Shown piece after piece: positions 41,308-50,068 of a stretch of DNA of 64,000 nucleotides. The notes below the pieces were generated by a model. It was given only the letters and a program-made list of their open reading frames with translations, ran no database searches and was not told the origin of the DNA. Origin of the DNA: Arthrobacter sp. SLBN-112 (GTDB lineage: Bacteria > Actinomycetota > Actinomycetes > Actinomycetales > Micrococcaceae); the NCBI RefSeq assembly GCF_006715225.1, contig NZ_VFMU01000001.1, positions 496,001 to 560,000 on the forward strand. The letters run 5' to 3'. Every line of letters starts with the position of its first letter. The first letter of the stretch is position 1. The position numbers were made by a program, and so were the translations under genes.

Positions 41308-42399
41308 ATGGAATTCGCGGAGAAACTTTCAGCCTTGGCGGCAAAGGTGCGTCAGCAGCGGGGTGCAATCCAGACAGAAGAGGCAACCAAGAATGCCTTC
41401 GTGATGCCGTTCATTTCGACAATTCTCGGCTACGACGTATTCAATCCTCTGGAGGTTGTCCCGGAATTCATCGCCGACGTGGGGCTCAAGAAGGGTGAGA
41501 AGATCGACTACGCCATCGTTAAGGACGGCGAAGTGCAGATCCTGATTGAGTGCAAGAAGTCCACGGAGCCCGTGAAGATCGAGCACGCCTCGCAACTGTT
41601 CCGCTACTTTGCCGTCACCAATGCACGGATCGCGATCCTTACTAACGGCGAGATTTACCAGTTCTTTACCGACCTCGACGCAGCAAACCGCATGGATGTC
41701 AAGCCTTTCCTGGTACTGGATTTGAACGACATCGACCAGTCACTTATCCCTGAACTGCAGAAGCTGTCCAAGGACGTTTTCGACCTGGACTCAATCATCA
41801 GCGCCGCCGGCGAACTGAAATACATCGGCGAGCTGAAGCGAACCCTGGCTGCACAGTTCAAGGAGCCTGAAGATGAATGGGTCAAGTTTCTGACAGCCAG
41901 GGTTTATTCCGGGCCGTACACACAAAGAGTGCGGGAGCAGTTCACAACGCTGGTCGGAAAGGCCACAAAACAATTCCTCAATGACCAAGTGAACGAGCGG
42001 CTGAAGAAAGCTTTGGGCAATCCTGGATTTCCGCAAACCGAGGACACAGCCGCACCCTTGGCGGTCACCAGCGCCCCGGTAGCCGAAGCCGATCTTGCCG
42101 AAGCCGATGGCCTGGAGACCACGCTTGAGGAAATCGAGGGCTACCAAATCGTGCGCGCCATTGTCTGCAGCGAGGTCAAACCGGCACGCGTGGCCCAGCG
42201 TGATGCCAAGTCCTATTTTGCTGTGCTCCTGGACGACAACAACCGCAAGCCCATTGCACGGCTGCACTTTAACCGAACGCAGAAATACATCGGCATCTTC
42301 GATGACAGCAAGGAAGAGACTCGGGTACCTATCAATTCCCTTGAGGAGATCTACGAGCACACGGAAGCACTGCGGGCGACCGTAAAAAGCTACCTCTGA
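41308..42399 (+). CDS. Solitary HsdR_N (type I restriction R-subunit N-terminal) domain protein
   Basis: The 363-residue protein begins with the HsdR_N nuclease fold: NAFVMPFISTILGYDVFNPLEVVPEFIADVGLKKGEKIDYAIVKDGEVQILIECKK holds the PD-(D/E)xK residues Asp67 and Glu81-x-Lys83, and EHASQLFRYF supplies the accessory Gln96. Type I R subunits carry a helicase after this domain; here it is replaced by a helical region (about 150-240), a short Ala/Glu linker, and a C-terminal domain (about 265-363, AIVCSEVKPARVAQRDAKSYFAVLLDD...RTQKYIGIFDD) that looks like a small beta fold. No methylase or specificity gene is near. Base composition is slightly less GC-rich than neighbours. It may be a defence gene or a nuclease-fold regulator. 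Confidence 0.82.
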   Translation: MEFAEKLSALAAKVRQQRGAIQTEEATKNAFVMPFISTILGYDVFNPLEVVPEFIADVGLKKGEKIDYAIVKDGEVQILIECKKSTEPVKIEHASQLFRYFAVTNARIAILTNGEIYQFFTDLDAANRMDVKPFLVLDLNDIDQSLIPELQKLSKDVFDLDSIISAAGELKYIGELKRTLAAQFKEPEDEWVKFLTARVYSGPYTQRVREQFTTLVGKATKQFLNDQVNERLKKALGNPGFPQTEDTAAPLAVTSAPVAEADLAEADGLETTLEEIEGYQIVRAIVCSEVKPARVAQRDAKSYFAVLLDDNNRKPIARLHFNRTQKYIGIFDDSKEETRVPINSLEEIYEHTEALRATVKSYL

Positions 42400-42544
42400 T
42401 CTTTCGCGGGGGGCCACCCGGCCCCGTACCCACCAGCGCCAAAGCCTTCATCTCCTCGGGACATAAGTGGCCGTTGGATGTATCCGCCGTGCCAGTTCAG
42501 TTGAAATTGGCAACTTGGAATTCGACTCCACCTCGCAGCCCGGC

Positions 42545-44572
42545 TCAAACCTCCGCCACCGGCGCCGCGAATTGGGCCTCGTACAGCCGCGCGTAAGCGC
42601 CACCGGCGGCCAGCAGTGAACCGTGCGTCCCCTGCTCCACGATCTGGCCGTTCTCCATCACCAGGATGAGGTCGGCGTCGCGGATCGTGGACAGCCGGTG
42701 CGCAATGACGAATGACGTCCGGTCGGACCGCAAAGCACTCATGGCCTTCTGCACCAGCACCTCGGTCCGGGTGTCCACCGAAGACGTCGCCTCGTCAAGG
42801 ATCAAAACAGAGGGCCGGGCCAGGAACGCCCGGGCAATGGTCAGCAGCTGCTTCTCACCAGCGGACACGTTGGCGCCCTCGTCGTCCAGCACCGTGTCGT
42901 ACCCCTCGGGCAAGGACTTCACGAACCGGTCCACATAGGTAGCCGTTGCCGCCTCCAGAATCTCGTCCGAAGAAGCAGTAGGCCGCCCGTACGCGATGTT
43001 GTCCCGGATGGTCCCGCCGAACAGCCACGTATCCTGCAGCACCATCCCCATCCGTGAGCGCAGGTCGTTCCGGGTCATGGTGGTGATGTCCACGCCATCC
43101 AAAGTGATCCGCCCGGCATCCAGCTCATAGAACCGCATCATCAGGTTCACCAGCGTGGTCTTGCCCGCCCCCGTCGGCCCAACAATCGCCACAGTCTGCC
43201 CCGGCTCCGCCACCAGCGACAACCCACTAATCAGGGGCTTGTCCGGTGAATAAGAGAACGACACATCCTCAAACACCAGCCGCCCCCGCGCCGCACCGTC
43301 CGGGCTCTGCAGGGAGGCCCCCACAGGATCCGCCGACTGCTCCTCCGTGTCCAGCAGCTCGAACACCCGCTCGGCGGACGCCACGCCGGACTGCAGCAGG
43401 TTGGCCATGGACCCCAGCTGCGCCAGTGGCTGGGTGAACTGCCGCGAGTACTGGATGAATGCCTGCACGTCGCCCAGCTGCATCGCCCCGGACGCCACCT
43501 GCAGGCCGCCCACCACGGCAATCCCCACGTACACCAGGTTCCCGATGAACGTCATCGCGGGCATGATCAGCCCGGAAATAAACTGCGCGCCGAAGCTCGC
43601 CTCATACAGCTCAACGTTCTTCTGCCGGAACCGCTCCCCCACCTCGCGCTGCCGGCCGAACACCTTCACCAGCGCATGCCCCGTGTAGGTCTCCTCGATC
43701 TGCCCGTTCAGCTCGCCCGTGTTCTTCCACTGCTGCACGAACAGCTTCTGCGAGCGCTTGGCAATCAGCGCAGTGATGCCCAGCGTCAGCGGAATGGTCA
43801 CCAGCGCTATCAGCGCCAGCGTGGGCGACAGGATGAACATCATCACCAGCACGCCCAGCACCGTCAGCACCGACGTCACCGCCTGGCTGATGGACTGCTG
43901 CAGGCTCTGCGAAATGTTGTCCACATCGTTGGTGACTCGGCTGAGCAGCTCGCCGCGCTGGATCGAGTCGAAATACCGCAGCGGCAGCCGATTGATCTTC
44001 GCCTCAATCTTCTCGCGCAGCCCGAACACGGTCCGCTGCACCACGCCGTTCAGCACATACGCCGTCCCCCACATGAACGCCGACCCGAGCACATACAGCA
44101 CCAGCGCCCACGTCAGCACGCTGGCCAACGCGCCGAAATCGATCCCCGTCCCTGGCGTCAGCGTCATGGCGCTGAGCATGTCCGCGTTCTGGTTCTCCCC
44201 CGCCGCCCGCAGCTGCGCGATCAGCTGCGCCTGCGTCACGCCCGGCGGCAGCTGCTTGGACACCGCCCCGGCGAAAATCAGGTTGGTGCCCTCGCCCAGC
44301 AGCCGCGGCCCGATCACCTGCAGCACCACGCCCGCCACGGCCATGAACAGCACCAGGATCAGCCACGCACGCTCCGGCCGCAGCGTGGCCAGCAGCCGCT
44401 TGGCCGAGCCTTTGAAGTTCATCGCCTTCTCGGCCGGGACATTCATCCCGGCAAACGGGCCGCCCCTTCCCGGTCCACCGGCCGGGCGGGGAATGCGTAC
44501 GACGTCGGCACTTGCAGTTTTGGACGCAGGCCCGGCCTTGGTGCCGGCCTCGCGCGTGGGTTCCGGGCTCAT
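42545..44572 (-). CDS. ABC exporter half, canonical ATPase (heterodimer partner 2)
   Basis: A 675-residue type IV ABC exporter half: a Gly/Pro-rich head (1-50), a six-helix domain with a long outside loop (about 105-150), and a nucleotide-binding domain from about 440. The ATPase has a canonical Walker A (GPTGAGKTT), Walker B with Glu (VLILDEATSS) and switch His (FVIAHRLS), but its signature motif is VSAGEKQ instead of LSGGQ. This is the mirror image of its partner, as expected for a heterodimer with one consensus and one degenerate ATP site. Its start overlaps the partner's stop by four bases. Substrate unknown; multidrug or lipid export is usual. Confidence 0.93.
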   Translation of the reverse strand: MSPEPTREAGTKAGPASKTASADVVRIPRPAGGPGRGGPFAGMNVPAEKAMNFKGSAKRLLATLRPERAWLILVLFMAVAGVVLQVIGPRLLGEGTNLIFAGAVSKQLPPGVTQAQLIAQLRAAGENQNADMLSAMTLTPGTGIDFGALASVLTWALVLYVLGSAFMWGTAYVLNGVVQRTVFGLREKIEAKINRLPLRYFDSIQRGELLSRVTNDVDNISQSLQQSISQAVTSVLTVLGVLVMMFILSPTLALIALVTIPLTLGITALIAKRSQKLFVQQWKNTGELNGQIEETYTGHALVKVFGRQREVGERFRQKNVELYEASFGAQFISGLIMPAMTFIGNLVYVGIAVVGGLQVASGAMQLGDVQAFIQYSRQFTQPLAQLGSMANLLQSGVASAERVFELLDTEEQSADPVGASLQSPDGAARGRLVFEDVSFSYSPDKPLISGLSLVAEPGQTVAIVGPTGAGKTTLVNLMMRFYELDAGRITLDGVDITTMTRNDLRSRMGMVLQDTWLFGGTIRDNIAYGRPTASSDEILEAATATYVDRFVKSLPEGYDTVLDDEGANVSAGEKQLLTIARAFLARPSVLILDEATSSVDTRTEVLVQKAMSALRSDRTSFVIAHRLSTIRDADLILVMENGQIVEQGTHGSLLAAGGAYARLYEAQFAAPVAEV

Positions 44573-46347
44573 ACCGTCTCCTCCGCTGCCAGCTGGGACG
44601 AGACAATCTCGCGGTACGTCTCGGACGTCTCCAGCAACTCATGGTGCGTTCCGTGCGCAACGATCCTGCCGTCGTCGAGCACTAAGATCCGGTCCGCATC
44701 CACGATGCTGGACACGCGCTGGGCGATGATCACCAGCGTGGCGCCGGCGGTGCTGCGCTTCAGGGCCTGGCGCAGCCTGGCGTCGGTGCCCGTGTCCAGG
44801 GACGAGAACGAATCGTCAAAAATGTAGAGCTCGGGCCGCTTCACCAGGGCCCGTGCGATGGCCAGCCGCTGCCGTTGCCCGCCGGAAACGTTGGTGCCGC
44901 CCTGCGAGATGGCCGCGTCCAGCCCTTCCTCCATCTGCTCCACGAAGTCGCGGGCCTGGGCGATCTCCAGCGCCGTCCACAACTCGTCCTCGGTGGCGTC
45001 CGGGTTGCCGTACAGCAGGTTGCTGCGCACGGTGCCGGAGAACAGGTAGGGCCGCTGCGGCACCAGGCCGATGTGCCCCCACAGCAGGTCCGGGTCCAGC
45101 TCGCGGATGTCCACGCCGTCGATCAGCACCGCCCCGGAGGTGACGTCGAAAAGCCGCGGCATCAGGTTCACCAGGGTGGTCTTGCCGGACCCGGTGCTGC
45201 CGATGATCGCCGTCGTCTGTCCTGCCTTGGCGGTGAAGCTGATCCCGGAAAGGACCGGCTGGTCGGCACCAGGGTAGGCGAATCCGACGTCGCGCATTTC
45301 CAGCTCGCCGCGCCGCTGCCTGCCTGCCATGGCCGCGCTGGTGACCGGCTTCTCGGGCGGCCGCACGCTGGACTCGGTGCCCAGCACCTCGCCGATCCGG
45401 TCCGCGGACACCGAGGCGCGCGGGATCATGACCGCCATGAAGGTGGCCATCATGACGGACATCAGGATCTGCATCAGGTAGCTCAGGAACGCGATCAGGG
45501 TGCCCACCTGCATGGACCCGTCCTCGATCCGGAACGACCCGAACCAGATCACCGCCACGCTGGAGACGTTCAGGACCAGCATGACCACCGGGAACATGAG
45601 GGCCATCAGGCGGCCGGCGCGCAGGGCAACGTCCGTGACGTCGGTGTTGGCGCGGGCGAAGCGGGCCGTTTCCATGTCCTCGCGCACGAATGCCCGCACC
45701 ACGCGGATGCCGGTGAGCTGCTCGCGCAGGACGCGGTTCACGGTGTCGATCCGGGCCTGCATCTTGCGGAACAGCGGCACCATGCGCGTGACGATCAGGC
45801 CGACGGCGATCAGCAGCACCGGGACGCACACGGCAATGAGCCAGGACAACTGGGCGTCCTGCCGGATGGCCATGATCACCCCGCCGATGCTGAGCATGGG
45901 CGCGGCGACCATGAGTGTGGCGGACATCAGCACCAGCTGCTGGACCTGCTGGACGTCATTGGTGGACCTGGTGATCAGGCTGGGAGCGCCGAAGCGGGTG
46001 ACTTCCTGCTCGGAGAACTGGCCCACGCGTTCGAAGATGTCGCCGCGCAGGTCCCGGCCCAGCCCCATGGCGGCCTTGGCGCCGAAGTACACGGCGATGA
46101 CGGCGCAGACGATCTGGGCCAGCGTGATGAGCAGCATGAAACTGCCCGTGGACATGATGTAACCGGTATCGCCCCTGGCCACACCCTGGTCAATGATGTC
46201 CGCGTTCAGCGTGGGCAGGTACAGCGACGCGATGGACTGCGCCAGCTGGAAAACCACGACGGCGGCGAGCAGCGGCCGGTGCGGCCGCAGGTATTCGACG
46301 AGCAACTTCCAGAGCAAGGCCGGGCTCCAACCTGACGGAGTGTCCAC
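44569..46347 (-). CDS. ABC exporter half, degenerate ATPase (heterodimer partner 1)
   Basis: The 592-residue partner has six membrane helices (1-310) and a nucleotide-binding domain (350-585). Walker A (GSTGSGKTT, about 383) and signature VSGGQ (about 487) are normal, but Walker B ends in Asp-Asp (YIFDDS, about 512) in place of Asp-Glu, and the switch His is Gln (IIAQRVS). The site built from its Walker motifs and the partner's SAGEK signature would therefore be the non-hydrolysing site. It starts with GTG 46347 and no obvious ribosome site. It is first in a two-gene operon. Confidence 0.92.
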   Translation of the reverse strand: MDTPSGWSPALLWKLLVEYLRPHRPLLAAVVVFQLAQSIASLYLPTLNADIIDQGVARGDTGYIMSTGSFMLLITLAQIVCAVIAVYFGAKAAMGLGRDLRGDIFERVGQFSEQEVTRFGAPSLITRSTNDVQQVQQLVLMSATLMVAAPMLSIGGVIMAIRQDAQLSWLIAVCVPVLLIAVGLIVTRMVPLFRKMQARIDTVNRVLREQLTGIRVVRAFVREDMETARFARANTDVTDVALRAGRLMALMFPVVMLVLNVSSVAVIWFGSFRIEDGSMQVGTLIAFLSYLMQILMSVMMATFMAVMIPRASVSADRIGEVLGTESSVRPPEKPVTSAAMAGRQRRGELEMRDVGFAYPGADQPVLSGISFTAKAGQTTAIIGSTGSGKTTLVNLMPRLFDVTSGAVLIDGVDIRELDPDLLWGHIGLVPQRPYLFSGTVRSNLLYGNPDATEDELWTALEIAQARDFVEQMEEGLDAAISQGGTNVSGGQRQRLAIARALVKRPELYIFDDSFSSLDTGTDARLRQALKRSTAGATLVIIAQRVSSIVDADRILVLDDGRIVAHGTHHELLETSETYREIVSSQLAAEETV

Positions 46348-46445
46348 AAACGTGTGGTGCGAAGGTCAGTGTACGTCCGGAAACTGCGAACGATCACTGC
46401 TTCTGGAGGGAAATTGGGACGGTTCACGGAAGGCGTAGTTATGAT

Positions 46446-46468
46446 GCCTGCAGCGCCCGTTTGCAGGC
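46446..46468. terminator. Hairpin downstream of the PucR-type gene
   Basis: GCCTGCA-N9-TGCAGGC, 66 bases beyond the PucR-type stop on the minus strand, before the ABC exporter operon. No T-run is evident. Confidence 0.4.
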
Positions 46469-46533
46469 AAGTCTGCCCTTCAGTGACTGCCGGAATGCAC
46501 ATATCGCGCGTTCTCTCCGGCCGGCTCGCCCAG

Positions 46534-48132
46534 CTAGTTCAGTTCGAGCACGTGCAGGCCCAGCCATAGCACCAGCGTGTCCTCAGGCTGGTCCAGATCC
46601 ACGCCGAAGAGGTCGCGCAGGCGCTTGAGGCGGTACCGGAGTGTGTTCTGGTGCAGGGACAAGGCTGCCGCCGTCCTTGCGGAATCGCGGGAGCAGTCGA
46701 GGTATGTCCGCAGCGTCAGGGCATATCCGGTGCCGAAATCGGCGTCGTACTGTCTGATTTTCCGTGCGGCAGCGGACAGAAGGTGCGGTGCCGCACGGAA
46801 CGTCGCGGCCAGCTCCAGGAGGGTGAGGCGGCTGCGGACCTCCCCGGCGCTGGCGTACGTTCCCCGCGACCCATCCGAGGAGAGCATGAGCAGGACAAGG
46901 TCAGCGTCGTGCCGTGAACGGCTGATGTCTGAGACGGTGTCGACGGCGGGACCTGCCGCGGCCCGCAGCTCAACCCCGAGCGAGGCTCTCGCCCGATCGT
47001 TGAGCCGCCGGACAAGGGTTGCGATTGAGCCCAGGGATGACGTGGCTGCCGCCGGGAAGATTGCATAGATGGTGGGGCCGACCTGAACGCACTGGGCACC
47101 CTGGCCGTGGGCTTCGCACTGCGTGGTCACCAGGTCCACAACGCGGACCAGTGTGGTCTCGGCTGCCTGGCCAACCTCCGGCTGGAAAGCGACGACGGCG
47201 AAGGGGCCGGAGTGCCGCAGCCCCAGCTGTTCTGCCACCAGGATGGCGTCGTCACCTCCTTCGAGCAGCCTGCGGAGGAGTTCCGCCCGCTGCTGGCGTG
47301 CTAGATCATGGCTGTTGCGGGCGCGGAGCATGTGGAGCGCTGCGATATCCGCGGCGCGCTCCAAGGCCTGTTCGGCATCTCCGTCCAGATCTCCATGCAC
47401 ATCAACAACCCAGATTGACCCCAACGGCTCCTTACCTGCCCGGACCGCTATCGCCATCCTGTCCATGGCGGGCCGGACGCCTTCGATCCGGACTGCCCCG
47501 GAGGAACGGAACACCGACGCGTACTGGCCCGCGTTCTCGGGCAGGTACGGAACCTGCCGGCCAAGGATTCCCCGGCGCCGGTCCTCATCGATGGGCTGGT
47601 CCTCAAGCGTGGAGTACGCCAGCACCTGTTCCTGCAGGTTCTCGATGGTGGTTGCCCCGCCCACCATCGCCGCGATGGCATTTGCCAGCGCGAAAAGGTC
47701 CCCCACTCCCAGCGGTTGGATGGGGTTGCCGGCATCTGCCGAGGCGTTGAGGGCAGAATCCAGCAGCGCATTCAGGTGGCGCCAGCCCACTTCGTCGTCC
47801 ACCACCAGGAGGGCAATCCCGGCATGGTCCGCCACCTCTGCAAGGGGTTCGATGTCCTGGCGGAGTTTCTTGAGCACCACGGCCGCAAAGCCGGCCTCCG
47901 CCGCATCCCGGATCACGCCGGCAGTGCCCGGGTCCGCGGGGTGCCGCCCGATCCCGAGCAAAATACCTCCCCGCAGCCCTTCAAGCGGGATGAACGGGTC
48001 ATAGAGCGACGGACTCACCAGAGACAACCTGGGCGGCACCGCCCTTGAAAGCAGGACCAGTCCCGTGTTCTCAAGCAACCGCAGCAGGTCGGCCAGGTGG
48101 ATGCCGTCGTTGAGGTGAGTGGTCTCGCTCAT
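46534..48132 (-). CDS. PucR-family transcriptional regulator
   Basis: From ATG 48132 the protein has 532 residues: an N-terminal purine-catabolism PucR domain (about 1-130, LADLLRLLENTGLVLLS...), a GGDEF-like/GAF-like middle (about 135-420), and the C-terminal PucR helix-turn-helix (YALTLRTYLDCSRDSARTAAALSLHQNTLRYRLKRLRDLFGVDLD). PucR proteins activate catabolic operons for purines, amino acids and polyamines. Divergently transcribed from the COG3375 acetyltransferase operon with a 104-bp gap, it is the likely regulator of that operon. GGAAGG stands ten bases before the start. Confidence 0.9.
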   Translation of the reverse strand: MSETTHLNDGIHLADLLRLLENTGLVLLSRAVPPRLSLVSPSLYDPFIPLEGLRGGILLGIGRHPADPGTAGVIRDAAEAGFAAVVLKKLRQDIEPLAEVADHAGIALLVVDDEVGWRHLNALLDSALNASADAGNPIQPLGVGDLFALANAIAAMVGGATTIENLQEQVLAYSTLEDQPIDEDRRRGILGRQVPYLPENAGQYASVFRSSGAVRIEGVRPAMDRMAIAVRAGKEPLGSIWVVDVHGDLDGDAEQALERAADIAALHMLRARNSHDLARQQRAELLRRLLEGGDDAILVAEQLGLRHSGPFAVVAFQPEVGQAAETTLVRVVDLVTTQCEAHGQGAQCVQVGPTIYAIFPAAATSSLGSIATLVRRLNDRARASLGVELRAAAGPAVDTVSDISRSRHDADLVLLMLSSDGSRGTYASAGEVRSRLTLLELAATFRAAPHLLSAAARKIRQYDADFGTGYALTLRTYLDCSRDSARTAAALSLHQNTLRYRLKRLRDLFGVDLDQPEDTLVLWLGLHVLELN

Positions 48133-48181
48133 GACGCCAAAGCCTTCCACCTCTAGTGCTGGAACACAACAAAGTGCGCCA

Positions 48182-48205
48182 AGCTTCGTTGGAGACACCG
48201 AAGCT
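48182..48205. promoter_or_regulatory. Inverted repeat in the PucR / GNAT divergent promoter
   Basis: AGCTTCG (48182-48188), ten bases, then CGAAGCT (48199-48205): perfect 7-bp arms in the short shared control region. Candidate PucR-type binding site. Confidence 0.5.
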
Positions 48206-48236
48206 GTAGCCAGCCGGCACAGCAGATAGTTGACGC

Positions 48237-49103
48237 ATGTCACTTACTCTTGATGCCGGCCCGGGCGCCGTCCAGGCCGCAGAATCAGCAACCGCAGCAG
48301 CATCCAGGGCCGGTGTCCTGGTGGTGGATGAACACGACCGCGACCGGCTCCGCGACGTGGAGGCACTGCTCATTGCCATCTGGGGCATGTCCCCGCACGG
48401 AGCACCCATCCCCTTCGACCTCTTGCGCAGCATTTCCCACGCCGGCTGCAATGTATCCGCCGCCTACAACCAGTCAGGGCAACTGTGCGGAGCAGCGGTG
48501 GGCATCGTCTCCCCCGGCGGGCGGTCCACCTACTCGCTGATTGCCGGCGTGCTTCCCGGCACCGGCGACAAGGGCGTTGGTTTCGCCCTCAAACAACACC
48601 AGCGGGCCTGGTCCCTGGCCCGCGGCATCGACACCATGACCTGGACCTTTGACCCGCTGGTCAGCCGGAATGCCCGCTTCAACCTCACCAAGCTTGGAGC
48701 GTACGCATCAGAGTATGCCCGCAACTTCTACGGCGAGATGCAGGATGACATCAACGCCAACGACGAAAGCGACCGCCTCGTAGCGGTATGGCCCCTGACC
48801 TCGCAACGGACCCTGGACGCGGGGCTCGGGATCCAGGCGGAAATCGAACTCCCGCCTGCCCACCTGGCCGGCGTTCTCGAATACGGTCCCGACTCGCTGC
48901 CTGTCCTCCTGGAATCGGGTGGAGCCCTGTGGTGCCGCGCTCCGGGAGACATCGTGGCACTCCGCAGCTCGGACCCCGGCGCCGCTGCCCAGTGGCGCGT
49001 ACTCCTCCGGGAGATCTTCGAAGCCGCTTTCGCCTCCGGCCGCCAGGCATCCGGCGTCACACGCGGCGGCTGGTACCGGCTGACCGCCCCAGACCAGGCC
49101 TAA
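48237..49103 (+). CDS. GNAT protein of the COG3375 type, putative D-amino-acid N-succinyltransferase
   Basis: The central block GTGDKGVGFALKQHQRAWSLARGIDTMTWTFDPLVSRNARFNLTKLGAYASEYARNFYGEM (about 116-165) is the COG3375 signature, with the acetyl-CoA loop GDKGVGFALK and the WTFDPL-RNA-FNL-KLG core. In Geobacillus a protein of this family beside an enolase-superfamily racemase was shown to N-succinylate D-amino acids. Here it is the first gene of an operon that also has an amino-acid ABC importer, such a racemase and an M20 hydrolase, so the same role is likely. The activity is inferred, not visible. No clear ribosome site precedes the ATG. Confidence 0.82.
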   Translation: MSLTLDAGPGAVQAAESATAAASRAGVLVVDEHDRDRLRDVEALLIAIWGMSPHGAPIPFDLLRSISHAGCNVSAAYNQSGQLCGAAVGIVSPGGRSTYSLIAGVLPGTGDKGVGFALKQHQRAWSLARGIDTMTWTFDPLVSRNARFNLTKLGAYASEYARNFYGEMQDDINANDESDRLVAVWPLTSQRTLDAGLGIQAEIELPPAHLAGVLEYGPDSLPVLLESGGALWCRAPGDIVALRSSDPGAAAQWRVLLREIFEAAFASGRQASGVTRGGWYRLTAPDQA

Positions 49104-49126
49104 CCCCACCCCCAAAAGGAGTACGT

Positions 49127-50068
49127 ATGCGCATCACACCCCGTGCTGTAACCGCCCGCACAGCCGTCCTGGCCGCCGGCGTCGCCCTGGCCACAGGCCT
49201 GGCAGCCTGCTCGGCAGGCACAACACCTGCCGGCAACGCCAACACCTTTTCGGGAGGCGCCGTGGACCCCGCGGCCGCTGCCGCCCTTCCCGATCGCTAC
49301 AAGAGCGCAGGCGTCATCAACGTCGCCTCCGACATTCCCTATCCACCCATGGAGATGTTCGACGATAACCAGCAGCTCACGGGCCTCGACTACGACCTTG
49401 CCCAGGCCCTCGGAGCCAAGCTCGGCGTGCGGCTGGAGCTCCGGACCCAGGCGTTCGACAGCATTATTCCTTCGCTGCAATCGGGCAAGAACGACATCAT
49501 CATGTCCGGGATGAACGATACGTCCAAGCGCCAGGAGACCCTGGATTTCGTGGACTACTTCCACGCAGGCTTCTCGATCCTGGTGCCCGAAGGCAATCCC
49601 GGAAACATCACCGCCGTCCTGGACCTCTGCGACAAGGACGTCGCCGTGCAGAAGGCCACCGTCCAGGCCGAAATCCTCCGGACCTACGAGCAGCAGTGCC
49701 TGGACAAGGGATCCCAACCGATCAGGATTTCCGAACTCCCATTGGAGACTGACGTCCAAACTGCCGTCCGTTCAGGAAAAGCCGCCGCCGACGTCGTCGA
49801 TTCGGCAGCGGCAGCCTACGCCGCCACGACCGCGGGCGGCGGCAGGATCTTCGACCTGGTCAAGGACCCTGCCAACCCGGCCGGATACAACCCGGTCTAC
49901 ACCGGCATCGGCGTGCTCAAGAAGGACGCGGAACTCTCGAAAGCGTTGCTCGCTGCCCTCCAGTCGCTCATCGCCGACGGCACTTACGACCAGATCCTGG
50001 CCAAATACAACCTTTCCGACTACACCGTCAAGGAAACAGGACTGAACCTGGGCGGTACCAAGCCATGA
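49127..50068 (+). CDS. Amino-acid ABC transporter substrate-binding lipoprotein
   Basis: A solute-binding protein of family 3, 313 residues. Lipoprotein signal with lipobox LAAC at about 22-25 (GLAACSAGTT). The mature protein shows INVASDIPYPPMEMFDDNQQLTGLDYDLAQALGAKLGVRLELRTQAFDSIIPSLQSGKNDIIMSGMNDT, the classical amino-acid binding opening, with D-x-D-L and the ligand-binding Asp/Arg pattern less clear. AAAAGGAG is seven bases before the ATG. It is followed by permease and ATPase genes with four-base overlaps. The operon suggests D- or unusual amino acids as ligand. Confidence 0.92.
   Translation: MRITPRAVTARTAVLAAGVALATGLAACSAGTTPAGNANTFSGGAVDPAAAAALPDRYKSAGVINVASDIPYPPMEMFDDNQQLTGLDYDLAQALGAKLGVRLELRTQAFDSIIPSLQSGKNDIIMSGMNDTSKRQETLDFVDYFHAGFSILVPEGNPGNITAVLDLCDKDVAVQKATVQAEILRTYEQQCLDKGSQPIRISELPLETDVQTAVRSGKAAADVVDSAAAAYAATTAGGGRIFDLVKDPANPAGYNPVYTGIGVLKKDAELSKALLAALQSLIADGTYDQILAKYNLSDYTVKETGLNLGGTKP

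Noticed and set aside
42410..42425. Hairpin GGGGCC-ACCC-GGCCCC after the HsdR_N gene
   Set aside because: Only six pairs and no T-run; too weak to call a terminator.
43676..46335. Two long plus-strand frames opposite the ABC exporter
   Set aside because: Shadows of the exporter genes: low-complexity His/Gln/Arg or Gly/His/Asp composition, no family.
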